Below, one piece after another: positions 25,737-34,618 of a DNA stretch of 56,569 nucleotides. Every line of letters begins with the position of its first letter. Position 1 is the first letter of the stretch. A model generated the notes under the pieces. That model did not search any database, had not been told where the DNA came from, and was given only the letters and a program-made list of their open reading frames with translations. Made by a program: the position numbers and the translations under genes. This stretch comes from an uncultured Pelagibacteraceae bacterium (lineage in GTDB: Bacteria > Pseudomonadota > Alphaproteobacteria > Pelagibacterales > Pelagibacteraceae), in NCBI GenBank assembly GCA_902600855.1, contig CACKKY010000004.1, forward strand, positions 1 through 56,569. Direction: 5' to 3'.

Positions 25737-26686
25737 TATCGATTTGGAGTGTCAGTAGCAATCATCTGATCTTTTGTTTTTTCTCTTAAATAAATATATA
25801 TTCCAGCATTTATAATAATACCAACGCCAATAAAAGTTCTTAATGTTGGAATGTTATCAAATAAAATATATCCAATTAGAATTGACCATATAATCAAAGA
25901 ATATTCATAAAGCGAAACTACAGAAGGTGATGCAATACTGTAAGCATTAAAGATACAGTAAAAAGCAAAAGCGCCAATAAATCCCATGAGAACTATTATT
26001 GGCCATGCATAAGTTGGATTAGTAAACCATTCTCTAAAAATAAATTGAAATGTAGGGTCTTCAAAAGTATTAAATTGGCCCTCACCTGTAAAAATAAAAA
26101 ATAATATACTTATTATTGTTGCTCCAAAATAAAGGTGAAGCATTTGTGTGTAAGAACTATCTTTTTGAGAAGTATACTTTGTGATTGTCATTGATGCTGC
26201 GTAACATAGAGCGCATGCAACTGGAGCTAACTTCATATAATCAAAATCATTAAAATTAGGGTTTAGAACAATAAATACACCAATAAATCCCATTAAGATT
26301 GCTGACCACCTTCTTATACCAACCTTTTCTTTTAAAAATATTATTGCAAGAATTGAGACAAAAAATGGACTAGAGAAAAATAGAGCGTTAGCCATAGCAA
26401 GAGACATATATGTTAAAGAAATATAAAAAAAACTAAATCCAAAGAAAAACAGTATTATTCTCAAAATTGTTAAAAGTGGATAATGAGTTTTTAAAATTAT
26501 TTTTTGTTTTGAAAATTTCATATAACAAAATAAAAAAAATAATGCAGCTAAAGTTCTACCCAAGTATAATTCATATAATGCAGAGTCATTGTAAATAAAT
26601 TTAATTAAAGCATCTTGAACTGAAAACACTGCCATTCCAATTAGAATTAACAAAATTCCTTTTGGATTATTTTGTACTGGTGTCAT
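25736..26686 (-). CDS. EamA/DMT-superfamily permease
   Basis: The 316-residue protein has about ten hydrophobic helices arranged as two EamA repeats: AVFSVQDALIKFIYNDS through IGVFIVLNP for the first, and TITKYTSQKDS through VGIIINAGIYIYL for the second. Members import or export amino acids, nucleosides or other small metabolites. It overlaps the GMC oxidoreductase gene by 4 bases and the 2OG-oxygenase gene by 1 base, so the three form a minus-strand operon. Direction and substrate cannot be told from sequence. Confidence 0.88.
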   Translation of the reverse strand: MTPVQNNPKGILLILIGMAVFSVQDALIKFIYNDSALYELYLGRTLAALFFLFCYMKFSKQKIILKTHYPLLTILRIILFFFGFSFFYISLTYMSLAMANALFFSSPFFVSILAIIFLKEKVGIRRWSAILMGFIGVFIVLNPNFNDFDYMKLAPVACALCYAASMTITKYTSQKDSSYTQMLHLYFGATIISILFFIFTGEGQFNTFEDPTFQFIFREWFTNPTYAWPIIVLMGFIGAFAFYCIFNAYSIASPSVVSLYEYSLIIWSILIGYILFDNIPTLRTFIGVGIIINAGIYIYLREKTKDQMIATDTPNR

Positions 26687-28266
26687 GAATTTAAAATAAT
26701 ATCAGATCCTTTTTCGGCAATCATTAGAGTGGGAGCATTTAAATTTGCACTAGGAATTTCAGGTATAACTGAAGCATCAATTACTCTTAAATTTTCAATT
26801 CCATTTACCTTTAAATCCTGATCCACAACAGCCATATCATCAACACCCATTTTGCAAGTTCCACAAGGATGATAAGCTGTATCTGCTTTAGATCTTATAT
26901 ATTCATTTAATTCATCATCAGATTGAGCATCAAATCCTGGACCAACTTCATCGCCAGCGTGTTCAGCTAAAGCAGGCTGAGCAAGAATTTTTCTTGCGAC
27001 TTTTATACATTCTCTTGTTTGTTTAAGATCTTCTTCCTCTTTTAAATAATTAAATAAAATTTTAGGGTAATCATATGGATCTGATGAATTAAGAGTTATT
27101 TCTCCTCTACTTTTAGGGTGATTTGGACTTGCATGCAATTGATATCCATGTGAGTCTGGATCTTTAAGTCCGTGATTTATCACAAAAGAAGGAAAGAAAT
27201 GAAATTGGATATTTGCAACTTTTCTATCAGGTGATGATTTAGCAAATCCGCCTGCTTCTAAAAATGATTGTGAGCACGGTCCTGACTTAAAAATAAACCA
27301 TTGGATACCAGCTAAAATTTTAGGGATAAATTTTGTATAAGTATAAAGAGTGTTTGGAGTTTTACATTTTTGCTGAATGTAGGTCTCAAGGTGATCTTGT
27401 AAATTTTTTCCAACTCCCTTAGAATTATGAACAACATTTATACCATTATCCTTAAGATGTCCTTCATCACCAATTCCAGATAACATTAATAGTTGAGGAG
27501 AATTAATTGATCCACCACTTAAAATTACTTCTTTGTTTGCATAAATTTTTTGCACTTTATCTTTAATTTTTACTTGAAGACCAATTGCTTTTTTTCCATC
27601 AAATAATATTTTTTCAACAAAAGAGTTTTTTAAAATATTTAAATTTTTTCTATTTTTTATAGGATTTAAGTAATATTTAGCTACACCAGCTCTTTCACCT
27701 TGATGCATTGTAGTATCAAACATACCAAATCCCTCTTGTTCTTCTCCATTCATATCAATGTTTGTTTTGTGACCTGCCTCTCCAGCAGCATCAATAAATG
27801 CTTTAAATAATGGATTAGAGTTTTTGGACAAATTTACCGGCAAAGGACCTAATGAGCCTCTAAACTGGTTTTCTCCCTCCGACCAAGTCTCAATTTTTTT
27901 AAAATATGGAAGCACTTTTTCATAAGACCAATTTTTTAATCCAAAATTTTCCCATCTTGTATAATCGTCTTTGTTTCCTCTAACAAAAACCATACCATTA
28001 TGAGAAGAACAACCTCCAATCATTTTTCCCCTTGGACAAAATACTTTCCTATTATTTAAAAATGGCTCTGGTTCAGAATAGTATTTCCAATTATATTTAG
28101 GATCATGCATTGTATAGAGTAAGGCAAGTGGCATTTTTACTTTCCAAATATCACTAGATCCACCAGCTTCAAAAATAGCTACAGAATTATTTGAATTTTC
28201 AGAAAGTCTATTTGCAACCACGCATCCTGCAGAACCAGCGCCAACAATTAAATAATCAAATTTCAT
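26683..28266 (-). CDS. betA: GMC-family FAD oxidoreductase, choline dehydrogenase-like
   Basis: The 527-residue flavoprotein starts with the FAD-binding motif FDYLIVGAGSAGCVVANRLSE and continues with CPRGKMIGGCSSHNGMVFVRG (GMC signature 1) and ILSGGSINSPQLLMLSGIG (GMC signature 2). The C-terminal YHPCGTCKMG carries the catalytic His and the DASVIPEIPSANLNAPTLMIAEK segment. Length and motifs agree with choline dehydrogenase (BetA), which makes betaine aldehyde, but close relatives oxidise other alcohols. A betaine-aldehyde dehydrogenase is not adjacent. It leads an operon with an EamA permease and a 2OG-oxygenase, so a different alcohol substrate is possible; betA is a best guess. Confidence 0.72.
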   Translation of the reverse strand: MKFDYLIVGAGSAGCVVANRLSENSNNSVAIFEAGGSSDIWKVKMPLALLYTMHDPKYNWKYYSEPEPFLNNRKVFCPRGKMIGGCSSHNGMVFVRGNKDDYTRWENFGLKNWSYEKVLPYFKKIETWSEGENQFRGSLGPLPVNLSKNSNPLFKAFIDAAGEAGHKTNIDMNGEEQEGFGMFDTTMHQGERAGVAKYYLNPIKNRKNLNILKNSFVEKILFDGKKAIGLQVKIKDKVQKIYANKEVILSGGSINSPQLLMLSGIGDEGHLKDNGINVVHNSKGVGKNLQDHLETYIQQKCKTPNTLYTYTKFIPKILAGIQWFIFKSGPCSQSFLEAGGFAKSSPDRKVANIQFHFFPSFVINHGLKDPDSHGYQLHASPNHPKSRGEITLNSSDPYDYPKILFNYLKEEEDLKQTRECIKVARKILAQPALAEHAGDEVGPGFDAQSDDELNEYIRSKADTAYHPCGTCKMGVDDMAVVDQDLKVNGIENLRVIDASVIPEIPSANLNAPTLMIAEKGSDIILNS

Positions 28267-28284
28267 TAAATCTTTTAATTAGAG

Positions 28285-29118
28285 TTATTGAGGTTGGTCG
28301 CCTTCAATCGCAATTCGGTCCATTATTCTTTCATATCCCAGACCTCTTCCAGGAAAAAAATCTGCAATAGCGTAATGAATGACACTTCGATTATCCCAAA
28401 TAGCAACAGCACCTTCTGTCCAATTAAATCTACAAGTAAGATCAAGTCTTGCTTGATGTTCAAATATTTCTTTTAATATTTGATCACTTTCTTCTTTTTC
28501 TAAACCAATAATTTTTTTTGTATATGTCCAATTAACATATAAAATTTTCTTACCAGTTTCAGGATGTGTTCTAACTATAGGATGTTCATTTGAATAAGAG
28601 TCGTAATTTCTTTTTTCATTACCTTCCATATACTTATAATCATCGATAAAAAATTCAGCCCCAAGTGAACTATGAACAGCTTTTTTATCTTTTATCTTAT
28701 CTTTAATTTTAGGATCTAATGTTTCCCAAGCTAATTCCATATTAGAAAAACAAGTATCTCCACCTACAGGAGGTATCTTTATTGACTTTAACACCACAGC
28801 TTTTGTAGGTTTTGAATTATAACTTACGTCACTATGCCAATTTTCTCCCCACTGATTTTTTTCCTCTTTACCTTTGATGATTCTTACAATTTCAGGATAA
28901 TCTTTTAAACCTTTTACATACGCATGCGTTTCTAGAGGCCCAAATTTTCCTGCTAAGGCAATTTGTTGATCTTTTGTTATTGGTTGATCTCTAAAAAATA
29001 TAACTTTGTGCTCTAATAATAAATCATTTATTTTATTAAAATTTTTATCTGATAAATCAGTTAAATCTATACCTTGAATTTCTGCCCCTAATGCGCCTGA
29101 AAGTAATTTTACATCCAT
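28285..29118 (-). CDS. TauD/TfdA-family 2-oxoglutarate-dependent dioxygenase
   Basis: The 277-residue enzyme is a TauD-type dioxygenase. It has LSGALGAEIQGIDLTDLSD at the N-terminus, the iron ligands His and Asp in NWHSDVSYNSKPTKA and the distal His in WDNRSVIHYAI, followed by Arg in GYERIMDR for 2-oxoglutarate. The family releases sulfite from taurine or hydroxylates or cleaves related substrates. No taurine transporter is adjacent. The gene lies 18 bases upstream of the GMC gene on the same strand and is the probable first gene of that operon. Confidence 0.88.
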   Translation of the reverse strand: MDVKLLSGALGAEIQGIDLTDLSDKNFNKINDLLLEHKVIFFRDQPITKDQQIALAGKFGPLETHAYVKGLKDYPEIVRIIKGKEEKNQWGENWHSDVSYNSKPTKAVVLKSIKIPPVGGDTCFSNMELAWETLDPKIKDKIKDKKAVHSSLGAEFFIDDYKYMEGNEKRNYDSYSNEHPIVRTHPETGKKILYVNWTYTKKIIGLEKEESDQILKEIFEHQARLDLTCRFNWTEGAVAIWDNRSVIHYAIADFFPGRGLGYERIMDRIAIEGDQPQ

Positions 29119-29168
29119 GTGTGTAATTTATCCCTAGAATTTTAATTTGTCAAAATGTATAAGAATGA

Positions 29169-29501
29169 ATGACATTAACGCATGCTTATATATTATTAGC
29201 AGTTGCTATTGCGGGAGAGATAATTTCAACTGGGACATTAAAAGCCACTGAGGGTTTTACAAAATGGATCCCATCAATGATCTGTATTTTAGCAATATCT
29301 ATTTGTATGTATACGATGTCTCACGCTATGAAAATATTACCCATTGGAATTACCTATGCTACATGGTCAGGTGTAGGAATTATTGCTTTATCTTTAATTG
29401 GAGTATTTAAATATAAACAAATACCAAATTTTGCAACTATAGTAGGTTTAATTCTTATAATAGTAGGAGTAGTTATAGTAAATACTATGAATGATTCTTA
29501 A
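29169..29501 (+). CDS. Small multidrug resistance (SMR/EmrE-like) transporter
   Basis: The 110-residue protein has four hydrophobic helices. The conserved membrane Glu lies in helix 1 (LAVAIAGEIISTGTLKATEGF), helix 3 shows GITYATWSGVGIIALSLIGV (matching GIAYAIWSGVG of SMR proteins) and helix 4 ends in VVIVNTMNDS. SMR proteins export quaternary ammonium cations or guanidinium, or move betaine/choline-type osmolytes. Location beside betaine and carnitine genes makes an organic-cation role plausible. I chose the second of two overlapping ATGs (29165, 29169), which reads in this frame. It converges with the thioesterase gene 4 bases later. Confidence 0.88.
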   Translation: MTLTHAYILLAVAIAGEIISTGTLKATEGFTKWIPSMICILAISICMYTMSHAMKILPIGITYATWSGVGIIALSLIGVFKYKQIPNFATIVGLILIIVGVVIVNTMNDS

Positions 29502-29505
29502 AAAT

Positions 29506-29976
29506 TTATTTTTTAAGTTTTGAAGAAAATTTCAAATTTTCACTCTTAAAAGTTTTAGAATTTTTTGAAATAAATTCTTTCATCAAATCAACTTTTTCTT
29601 TTTCAAATTCAACAACTTTTCTTTCATTAAGATCAACATAAAGTGATAAAGCCTCTAGAGTTGCAGCCAAATATTTTTTTTCAGTATGTATCATTTCTAA
29701 TTTATATTGAATTCTCTTTTTATCATGATCACAGTAAATCAAATTAATATCTACTTCATCTCCTTCTTTTACTTCTTGATCATATGTAATGTGCGACTCG
29801 ACAACCATTGTACTTTTTTTTGTATTTTTAGCTGAATGTTCACCCATTTTAAAATTTGTTAGCAATACTTCAGATCCAAATTGATCAAAAATCAAAACAT
29901 AATAAGCTACATTCATATGTCCATTATAATCAGTCCAATCTTTGATTATTTTTTGCTTAGTTAAAAAGATACTCAT
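29506..29976 (-). CDS. Hotdog-fold acyl-CoA thioesterase (candidate betainyl-CoA thioesterase)
   Basis: The 156-residue protein has the 4-hydroxybenzoyl-CoA-thioesterase-type motif WTDYNGHMNVAYYVLIFD (Asp and H-M-N, residues about 14-31), then HITYDQEVKEGDEVDINLIYCDHDKKRIQYKLEMIH. Proteins of this type in carnitine clusters hydrolyse betainyl-CoA to glycine betaine and are sometimes fused to carnitine dehydrogenase. It is adjacent to the CitE-like gene (no gap) and two genes away from a divergent BKACE/carnitine-dehydrogenase pair, which supports that role. Sequence alone does not fix the substrate. Confidence 0.72.
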   Translation of the reverse strand: MSIFLTKQKIIKDWTDYNGHMNVAYYVLIFDQFGSEVLLTNFKMGEHSAKNTKKSTMVVESHITYDQEVKEGDEVDINLIYCDHDKKRIQYKLEMIHTEKKYLAATLEALSLYVDLNERKVVEFEKEKVDLMKEFISKNSKTFKSENLKFSSKLKK

Positions 29977-30837
29977 TTAATTTTTGTTTATTTTATCTGC
30001 TATTAAAATTTTTCTTTGCATTTCTCTCAGCACAGGTTTTTCTATTAGTTTACCATCTATTACAACCAAACCTGTGTTTGAATTATTAAATTGTTCCAAA
30101 ATTTTCTTAGCTTTAACTATTTCATCTTGAGGGGGTGTAAAAACTTCATTTAATATTTTAATTTGTTTAGGGTGAATAGAGCCTTTCCCAGTGAAACCAA
30201 GATTCTTAACAAGTTCAGCTTCTTTTTTCATTCCATCCATATTTTCTAAATCTAAATAAGGCACATCTATTACATCTAATCCAGCACTTGCGCCTGCATG
30301 AACTAATTTTGATCTTGCATAAAGAAGATTTTCCCATTTGTTATCAACTCTCAACTCTGCAGCCATATCAACTCCCCCAAAATAAAGTGCTACTGTCCGT
30401 TTACTAGCGTGCGCAATTTCATAAATATTTTGAAGCGCCTCATTTGTTTCCATAATAACATGAAGATCAGTATCTAAATTACAATCAGTTAGAAGATCGT
30501 CTATAAATTTAATTTCGTCAGGTGTCTTAACTTTTGGTAACATTATAGCTTTAATCTTAATTTCGCTTGAAACAAAAGCTTCTAAATCTAAAAGACCAAA
30601 TTTAGTTCTTTGACAATTAATTCTAACAACTAGTTCTACGTCATTTTTAACATCAAGTGTTTTTAAAGCATTTATAGTATTTTTTCGTGCCATATCTTTA
30701 TCTTTAATTGCAATTCCATCTTCTAATTCAATGCAAACCATATCAGCGCCTGACACTAAAGCTTTTGGAAACATTTCAGGTTGAAGACCTGGCGTAAAAA
30801 TGAAACTACGTCTTACTCTAATTTTATTTATATTCAT
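29977..30837 (-). CDS. HpcH/HpaI aldolase-CitE-like lyase
   Basis: The 286-residue TIM-barrel protein matches the CitE/malyl-CoA-lyase group: RRSFIFTPGLQPEMFPKAL, ADMVCIELEDGI with the metal-binding acidic residues, VVRINCQRTKFGLLDLEAF, ETNEALQNIYEIAHAS and YFGGVDMAAELRVDNKWENLLYARS. Such enzymes cleave or form C-C bonds in malyl-, citramalyl- or related CoA esters with Mg2+. The gene abuts the thioesterase gene and is 1 base from the class II aldolase gene, so the three are probably co-translated. Its place in carnitine breakdown is unclear. Confidence 0.83.
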   Translation of the reverse strand: MNINKIRVRRSFIFTPGLQPEMFPKALVSGADMVCIELEDGIAIKDKDMARKNTINALKTLDVKNDVELVVRINCQRTKFGLLDLEAFVSSEIKIKAIMLPKVKTPDEIKFIDDLLTDCNLDTDLHVIMETNEALQNIYEIAHASKRTVALYFGGVDMAAELRVDNKWENLLYARSKLVHAGASAGLDVIDVPYLDLENMDGMKKEAELVKNLGFTGKGSIHPKQIKILNEVFTPPQDEIVKAKKILEQFNNSNTGLVVIDGKLIEKPVLREMQRKILIADKINKN

Positions 30838-30838
30838 G

Positions 30839-31564
30839 TTAATCTTTATAATCTGGTTCTTCTTTATCTAAAATTAATCTTATTTGAGATAAAAATATTT
30901 TAGCAGTATCGATAGGATAATTCAAAGCTTCCTCAGCAGTTTTTTCTGCAATTTCATGGCTTACAATATTTAATTCTTTATTCACCGAAAGAGCTGTCAT
31001 ATATGTTTCCGCTGCTCTTTCAAAATAATACATAGAATTAAAGCCATCTGCTACAGTCTCACCAGTTGTTATAATTCCATGATTTGCTAATAGCATATGT
31101 GGTTTATTTCCAAGTGCATTTGCCATTTTATTTGACTCTTCTTTAAAACCTAAGCCCCCAAATTCATTGTAGACAGAAACTCTATTGTAAAACATCATTG
31201 TATTTTGATCGATAGGTTTTAAAGTTGGATCTTTAAGTGTAGAAAGTGCAGTTGCATATTTTGAATGAACATGAAAAATACATCTAGCATGTGGAACTTT
31301 TTCATGTATTGCTCCATGTATATTTAAAGCAGTTGGATCAACAATTTCAGGTTTGTTCTTTAATTCATGCCTATTTTCTTTTGTTACTAAGATTAAATCA
31401 CTAGCTTTAATTCTGCTAAAATGAATACCTGCTTTATTAACATAAAAATCAGAGGACCCAGGTACACAAGCACTAAAGTGATTTGCAACTCCCTCATGCA
31501 TATTTAGTCTTTCTGTCCACCTGAAAGTTGCAGCTAAATCTTTTTGTAATTCTGTTATTTCCAT
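30839..31564 (-). CDS. Class II aldolase/adducin-family protein
   Basis: The 241-residue protein is an aldolase/adducin domain: LAATFRWTERLNMHEGVANHFSACVPG at the N-terminus, GAIHEKVPHARCIFHVHSKYATALST with the zinc-binding His-x-His, and NHGIITTGETVADGFNSMYYFERAAETY with the third His. Members are metal-dependent aldolases, epimerases or decarboxylases of phosphorylated or free hydroxy acids. It is first in a minus-strand operon with the CitE-like protein and thioesterase, 35 bases from the divergent BKACE gene, so both operons likely share a control region. Confidence 0.86.
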   Translation of the reverse strand: MEITELQKDLAATFRWTERLNMHEGVANHFSACVPGSSDFYVNKAGIHFSRIKASDLILVTKENRHELKNKPEIVDPTALNIHGAIHEKVPHARCIFHVHSKYATALSTLKDPTLKPIDQNTMMFYNRVSVYNEFGGLGFKEESNKMANALGNKPHMLLANHGIITTGETVADGFNSMYYFERAAETYMTALSVNKELNIVSHEIAEKTAEEALNYPIDTAKIFLSQIRLILDKEEPDYKD

Positions 31565-31599
31565 TTTTATTAATATAAACTATATTTGAATTATAAATT

Positions 31600-32487
31600 A
31601 TGAACAATAAAGTTTTTGTGTCTTGTGCAGTAACTGGATCTGGTGATACAGCTAGTAAGCATCCTGATTTACCTAAAACACCAGAGCAAATCGCTAAAGC
31701 TTCAATAGAGGCCGCTAAAGCAGGTGCTGCTATTGCGCATATTCACGTAAGAGAGGAAGATGGCACTCCAAGTAGAAGATTAGAACTTTATAAAGAGGTT
31801 GTCGATAGAGTTAGATCAAGTGGAACAGATGTAATTTTAAATCTTACTACGGGAATGGGTGGAGATCTTGATATTGGACAAGGTAAAGACCCTCTAGAAT
31901 TTGGACCTATGACTGATATGGCAAATGTTATGGAAAGAATAGCTAACGCAGAACAATTCTTACCTGAGATTTGTACTTTAGACGCTGGAACATTAAATTT
32001 TGGTGATAGCTCAGTTATTACAGTTAATACACCGAATGATCTTAGAAAAGCTGCAAAAAAACTACAAGAGATAAAAGTAAAGCCTGAGATAGAAGCTTTT
32101 GATTTAGGTAACATGTGGTTTGGAGCACAGTTATATAAAGAAGGATTGTTGAGTGACCCACCGATGTTTCAAATGTGTTTAGGTATTCCTTGGGGAGCAC
32201 CTGCAACTACATTGGCAATGCAAGCGATGAAAGATATTATGCCCAAAGAAGGTATTTGGTCGGGTTTTGCAATTTCAAAAAATGAGATGCCATTTGTTGC
32301 ACAAACAGTATTAATGGGAGGAAATCCAAGAGTTGGGTTAGAAGACAATCTTTATTTATCAAAGGGTAAATTGGCTACAAATGCACAATTAGTTGAAAAA
32401 GCTATAAGAATTATAGACGAACTTGGCTATTCAACAATGACACCCGCAGAGACAAGGGAAAAGTTAAAGCTTGTTAAACACAAGTAA
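31600..32487 (+). CDS. cdhC: BKACE (DUF849) enzyme, candidate dehydrocarnitine cleavage enzyme
   Basis: The 295-residue TIM-barrel enzyme has BKACE features: an N-terminal VSCAVTGSGDTASKHPDLPKTP, zinc ligands HIHVRE (His47 and His49), NLTTGMGGD, ICTLDAGTLNFG, AFDLGNMWFGAQLYKEGLL and CLGIPWGAP. BKACE enzymes condense a beta-keto acid with acetyl-CoA, giving acetoacetate and a new CoA ester. With dehydrocarnitine the products are acetoacetate and betainyl-CoA. The overlapping downstream gene is carnitine-dehydrogenase-like and the divergent operon encodes a thioesterase, so the carnitine subfamily fits best. The substrate is inferred from context. Confidence 0.8.
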   Translation: MNNKVFVSCAVTGSGDTASKHPDLPKTPEQIAKASIEAAKAGAAIAHIHVREEDGTPSRRLELYKEVVDRVRSSGTDVILNLTTGMGGDLDIGQGKDPLEFGPMTDMANVMERIANAEQFLPEICTLDAGTLNFGDSSVITVNTPNDLRKAAKKLQEIKVKPEIEAFDLGNMWFGAQLYKEGLLSDPPMFQMCLGIPWGAPATTLAMQAMKDIMPKEGIWSGFAISKNEMPFVAQTVLMGGNPRVGLEDNLYLSKGKLATNAQLVEKAIRIIDELGYSTMTPAETREKLKLVKHK

Positions 32488-33428
32488 TGTCTAAACTTAA
32501 AAAAGTTGCAGTTATTGGAACTGGAGTAATCGGAGCTGGTTGGATTATAAGATGTCTTGCACACAACAAAATTGTTTATGCATTTGATAAGGATATTAAG
32601 CTAAAAAAAAATTTAGTAATTGAAATTAAACGTACATGGCCACAAGTAAGAAAACTTTTTAAAAAAAAAAAATTAAACCTTAAAAATTTTAAATTTTTTA
32701 CAAATATTGAAGAATGTTTAGAAGGTGCAGATTTGATACAAGAGTGCGCTACCGAAAATTATTCTTTAAAAACTAAATTATTTAAAACCATTGGAAAATA
32801 TGCAAAACCAACTGCAATTATTTCTTCAAGCTCATCTGGATTATTGCCGACAAGAATTTTTTCAAAATGTAAAAACCCTAATCGTGCAATAATCGGACAT
32901 CCATTCAACCCTGTTTATATGTTACCAGCAGTAGAGATTGTTCCAGGAAAAAAAACTACTAAAAAATGTTTAGATCAAGCAAAAAATTTTTATAAATCAA
33001 TTTCAATGAATCCTATCATGGTTAAAAAAGAATTACCTGGATATCTATCGGATAGATTGCAAGAGGCTTTATGGAGGGAGGGACTTCACATTATTAATGA
33101 AGGATATGCAACTACAGAAGAATTGGATAGGGCTATAGAGGATGGGCCTGGTTTGAGATGGTCTTTGATGGGAACTTTTTTAACTTTTCATTTAGCAGGA
33201 GGAAAGCAAGGTATGAAGCACATGTTAAAACAATTTGGCCCAGCACTAAAATTACCATGGACAAAACTTAAGGCCCCAAATTTATCAAACAAACTAATTA
33301 ATAGACTAGTTGAAGGTACAAGAAAACAATCAAAAAGAAAATCTGTAGCTCAGATTTCAAATATAAGAGATCAATATTTGTTAGACCTTTTATTGATGAG
33401 AAAAAAATACGAGAAAAAATTGAGATAA
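32487..33428 (+). CDS. cdhA: L-carnitine 3-dehydrogenase-like protein
   Basis: The 313-residue NAD-dependent enzyme is of the 3-hydroxyacyl-CoA dehydrogenase superfamily. The Rossmann motif is VIGTGVIGAGWIIRCLAHN (residues 9-27), then SSSSSGLLPTRIF, GHPFNPVYMLPAVEIVPG with the catalytic His, and a C-terminal domain with EALWREGLHIINEGYATTEELDRAIEDGPGLRWSLMGTFLTFHLAGG. The GPGLRWSLMGTFLTxHLAGG block and the NPVYxLPxVE block are typical of carnitine 3-dehydrogenase, which makes 3-dehydrocarnitine. It shares one base with the upstream BKACE gene, and a GFA-family gene follows after 3 bases. The third Rossmann glycine pattern GxGxxG is complete. Confidence 0.85.
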   Translation: MSKLKKVAVIGTGVIGAGWIIRCLAHNKIVYAFDKDIKLKKNLVIEIKRTWPQVRKLFKKKKLNLKNFKFFTNIEECLEGADLIQECATENYSLKTKLFKTIGKYAKPTAIISSSSSGLLPTRIFSKCKNPNRAIIGHPFNPVYMLPAVEIVPGKKTTKKCLDQAKNFYKSISMNPIMVKKELPGYLSDRLQEALWREGLHIINEGYATTEELDRAIEDGPGLRWSLMGTFLTFHLAGGKQGMKHMLKQFGPALKLPWTKLKAPNLSNKLINRLVEGTRKQSKRKSVAQISNIRDQYLLDLLLMRKKYEKKLR

Positions 33429-33431
33429 TTA

Positions 33432-33839
33432 ATGACAAAGGAGATGATAAAAAAAACTGGAGGATGTTTTTGTGGAGAAATCAAATTTAATGTAAGTTTA
33501 GATAAAAAACCCAGAGTTTTTAATTGTCATTGTATTGATTGTAGAAAAAAAATTGGAGGGATGATCACCATTATCCAACTAAGAGATAATGCAATAGAAA
33601 TTGATAAAAATAAATTAAATATATTTGAGCATAATGGTGGCAGTGGTAATAAAATTAAAAAATTTTTTTGTAAAAAATGTGCTGCACCAGTTTTAACTTA
33701 TGTATCTAAGTGGGATAAATATTATTTATATGCAGGAATGTTAGATGATATTAGTATTCTTAAATCAGCCTATAATATATTTTATGAAAACTCACATTTT
33801 CCATTCATGGAAATAAGCGAAAGTAACATAAAGACTTAA
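33432..33839 (+). CDS. GFA/CENP-V-family zinc protein
   Basis: The 135-residue protein has the GFA zinc pattern: GGCFCGEIKF (C12, C14), FNCHCIDCRKK (C32, C34, C37), and FFCKKCAAPV (about C79, C82). The founding member was linked to S-hydroxymethylglutathione formation, but most relatives have no proven reaction. It is the third gene of the BKACE/carnitine-dehydrogenase operon. Its stop overlaps the convergent SDR gene by 4 bases. Confidence 0.86.
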   Translation: MTKEMIKKTGGCFCGEIKFNVSLDKKPRVFNCHCIDCRKKIGGMITIIQLRDNAIEIDKNKLNIFEHNGGSGNKIKKFFCKKCAAPVLTYVSKWDKYYLYAGMLDDISILKSAYNIFYENSHFPFMEISESNIKT

Positions 33840-34618
33840 TCGTTTCTTTCTGTATGACCATCAACAGAAATTACTTGGCCAGAAACTTTACTTGAGTCGT
33901 CTGATATAAGAAAAGAACACATCTTTCCAATATCTTCTTCCATAATCCATTTTTTCATTGAGCTCATTGAAATAAAATCTTTTTCAATAGATTTTGTTGA
34001 AACTTTAGTAAATTTTGCTTTATCTCTAATTACTCTTTTCATTCTATTACCTTTAATTGTACCTGGGCATACTGCATTAACCCTTATATTAAATCTTCCA
34101 AGTTCCATTGCCAAAGTTTTTGTAACACCAATGATTGCCCATTTACTAGCTGCATAAGGAGATCGTAGTGGAAATCCAAGAATTCCAGCAGTCGATGAAA
34201 TATTTATTATTGATCCATTTTTTGATTTTTTAATTAGAGGTATTGCTTTTTTTGTAAAATAAAAATGACTATTAACATCTACATGCAGAGTTTTTTCCCA
34301 ATCTTTTGATTTAAGTTTTTCAAGAGAGCCAGTAGGACCAGCTATACCAACGTTGTTAATGAGAGCGTCAATTTTTTTAGTTTTCTTTTTAACTTTATTA
34401 AAAAATAAAGAGACTTGCTCTTCATTGGATGCATCACATTGATAAACAAATAATCTTTTATTTTTTAAAGGATGTTTATTTAATTTTTTGAGTGATTTAT
34501 CATTTATATCACAGAGATAAACATAAGCACCTCTAGAAAGACAAACTTTAGCTGTAGCTAATCCGATTCCAGAAGCACCAGCTGAAATAATAATTTTTTT
34601 ATTGTGTAAACTTTTCAT
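33836..34618 (-). CDS. Short-chain dehydrogenase/reductase (SDR)
   Basis: The 260-residue classical SDR has an altered N-terminal glycine motif ISAGASGIGLATA (TGxxxGIG family; residues about 11-23), DAS, NNVGIAGPTG (NNAG-like), the catalytic Ser in NISSTAGILGF, and Tyr/Lys in YAASKWAIIG. The C-terminal GQVISVDGH is also typical. The substrate is not predictable from sequence. It shares one base with the FrhB-like gene upstream, suggesting a shared electron or substrate pathway, and converges with the GFA gene (4-base overlap). Confidence 0.88.
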   Translation of the reverse strand: MKSLHNKKIIISAGASGIGLATAKVCLSRGAYVYLCDINDKSLKKLNKHPLKNKRLFVYQCDASNEEQVSLFFNKVKKKTKKIDALINNVGIAGPTGSLEKLKSKDWEKTLHVDVNSHFYFTKKAIPLIKKSKNGSIINISSTAGILGFPLRSPYAASKWAIIGVTKTLAMELGRFNIRVNAVCPGTIKGNRMKRVIRDKAKFTKVSTKSIEKDFISMSSMKKWIMEEDIGKMCSFLISDDSSKVSGQVISVDGHTERND

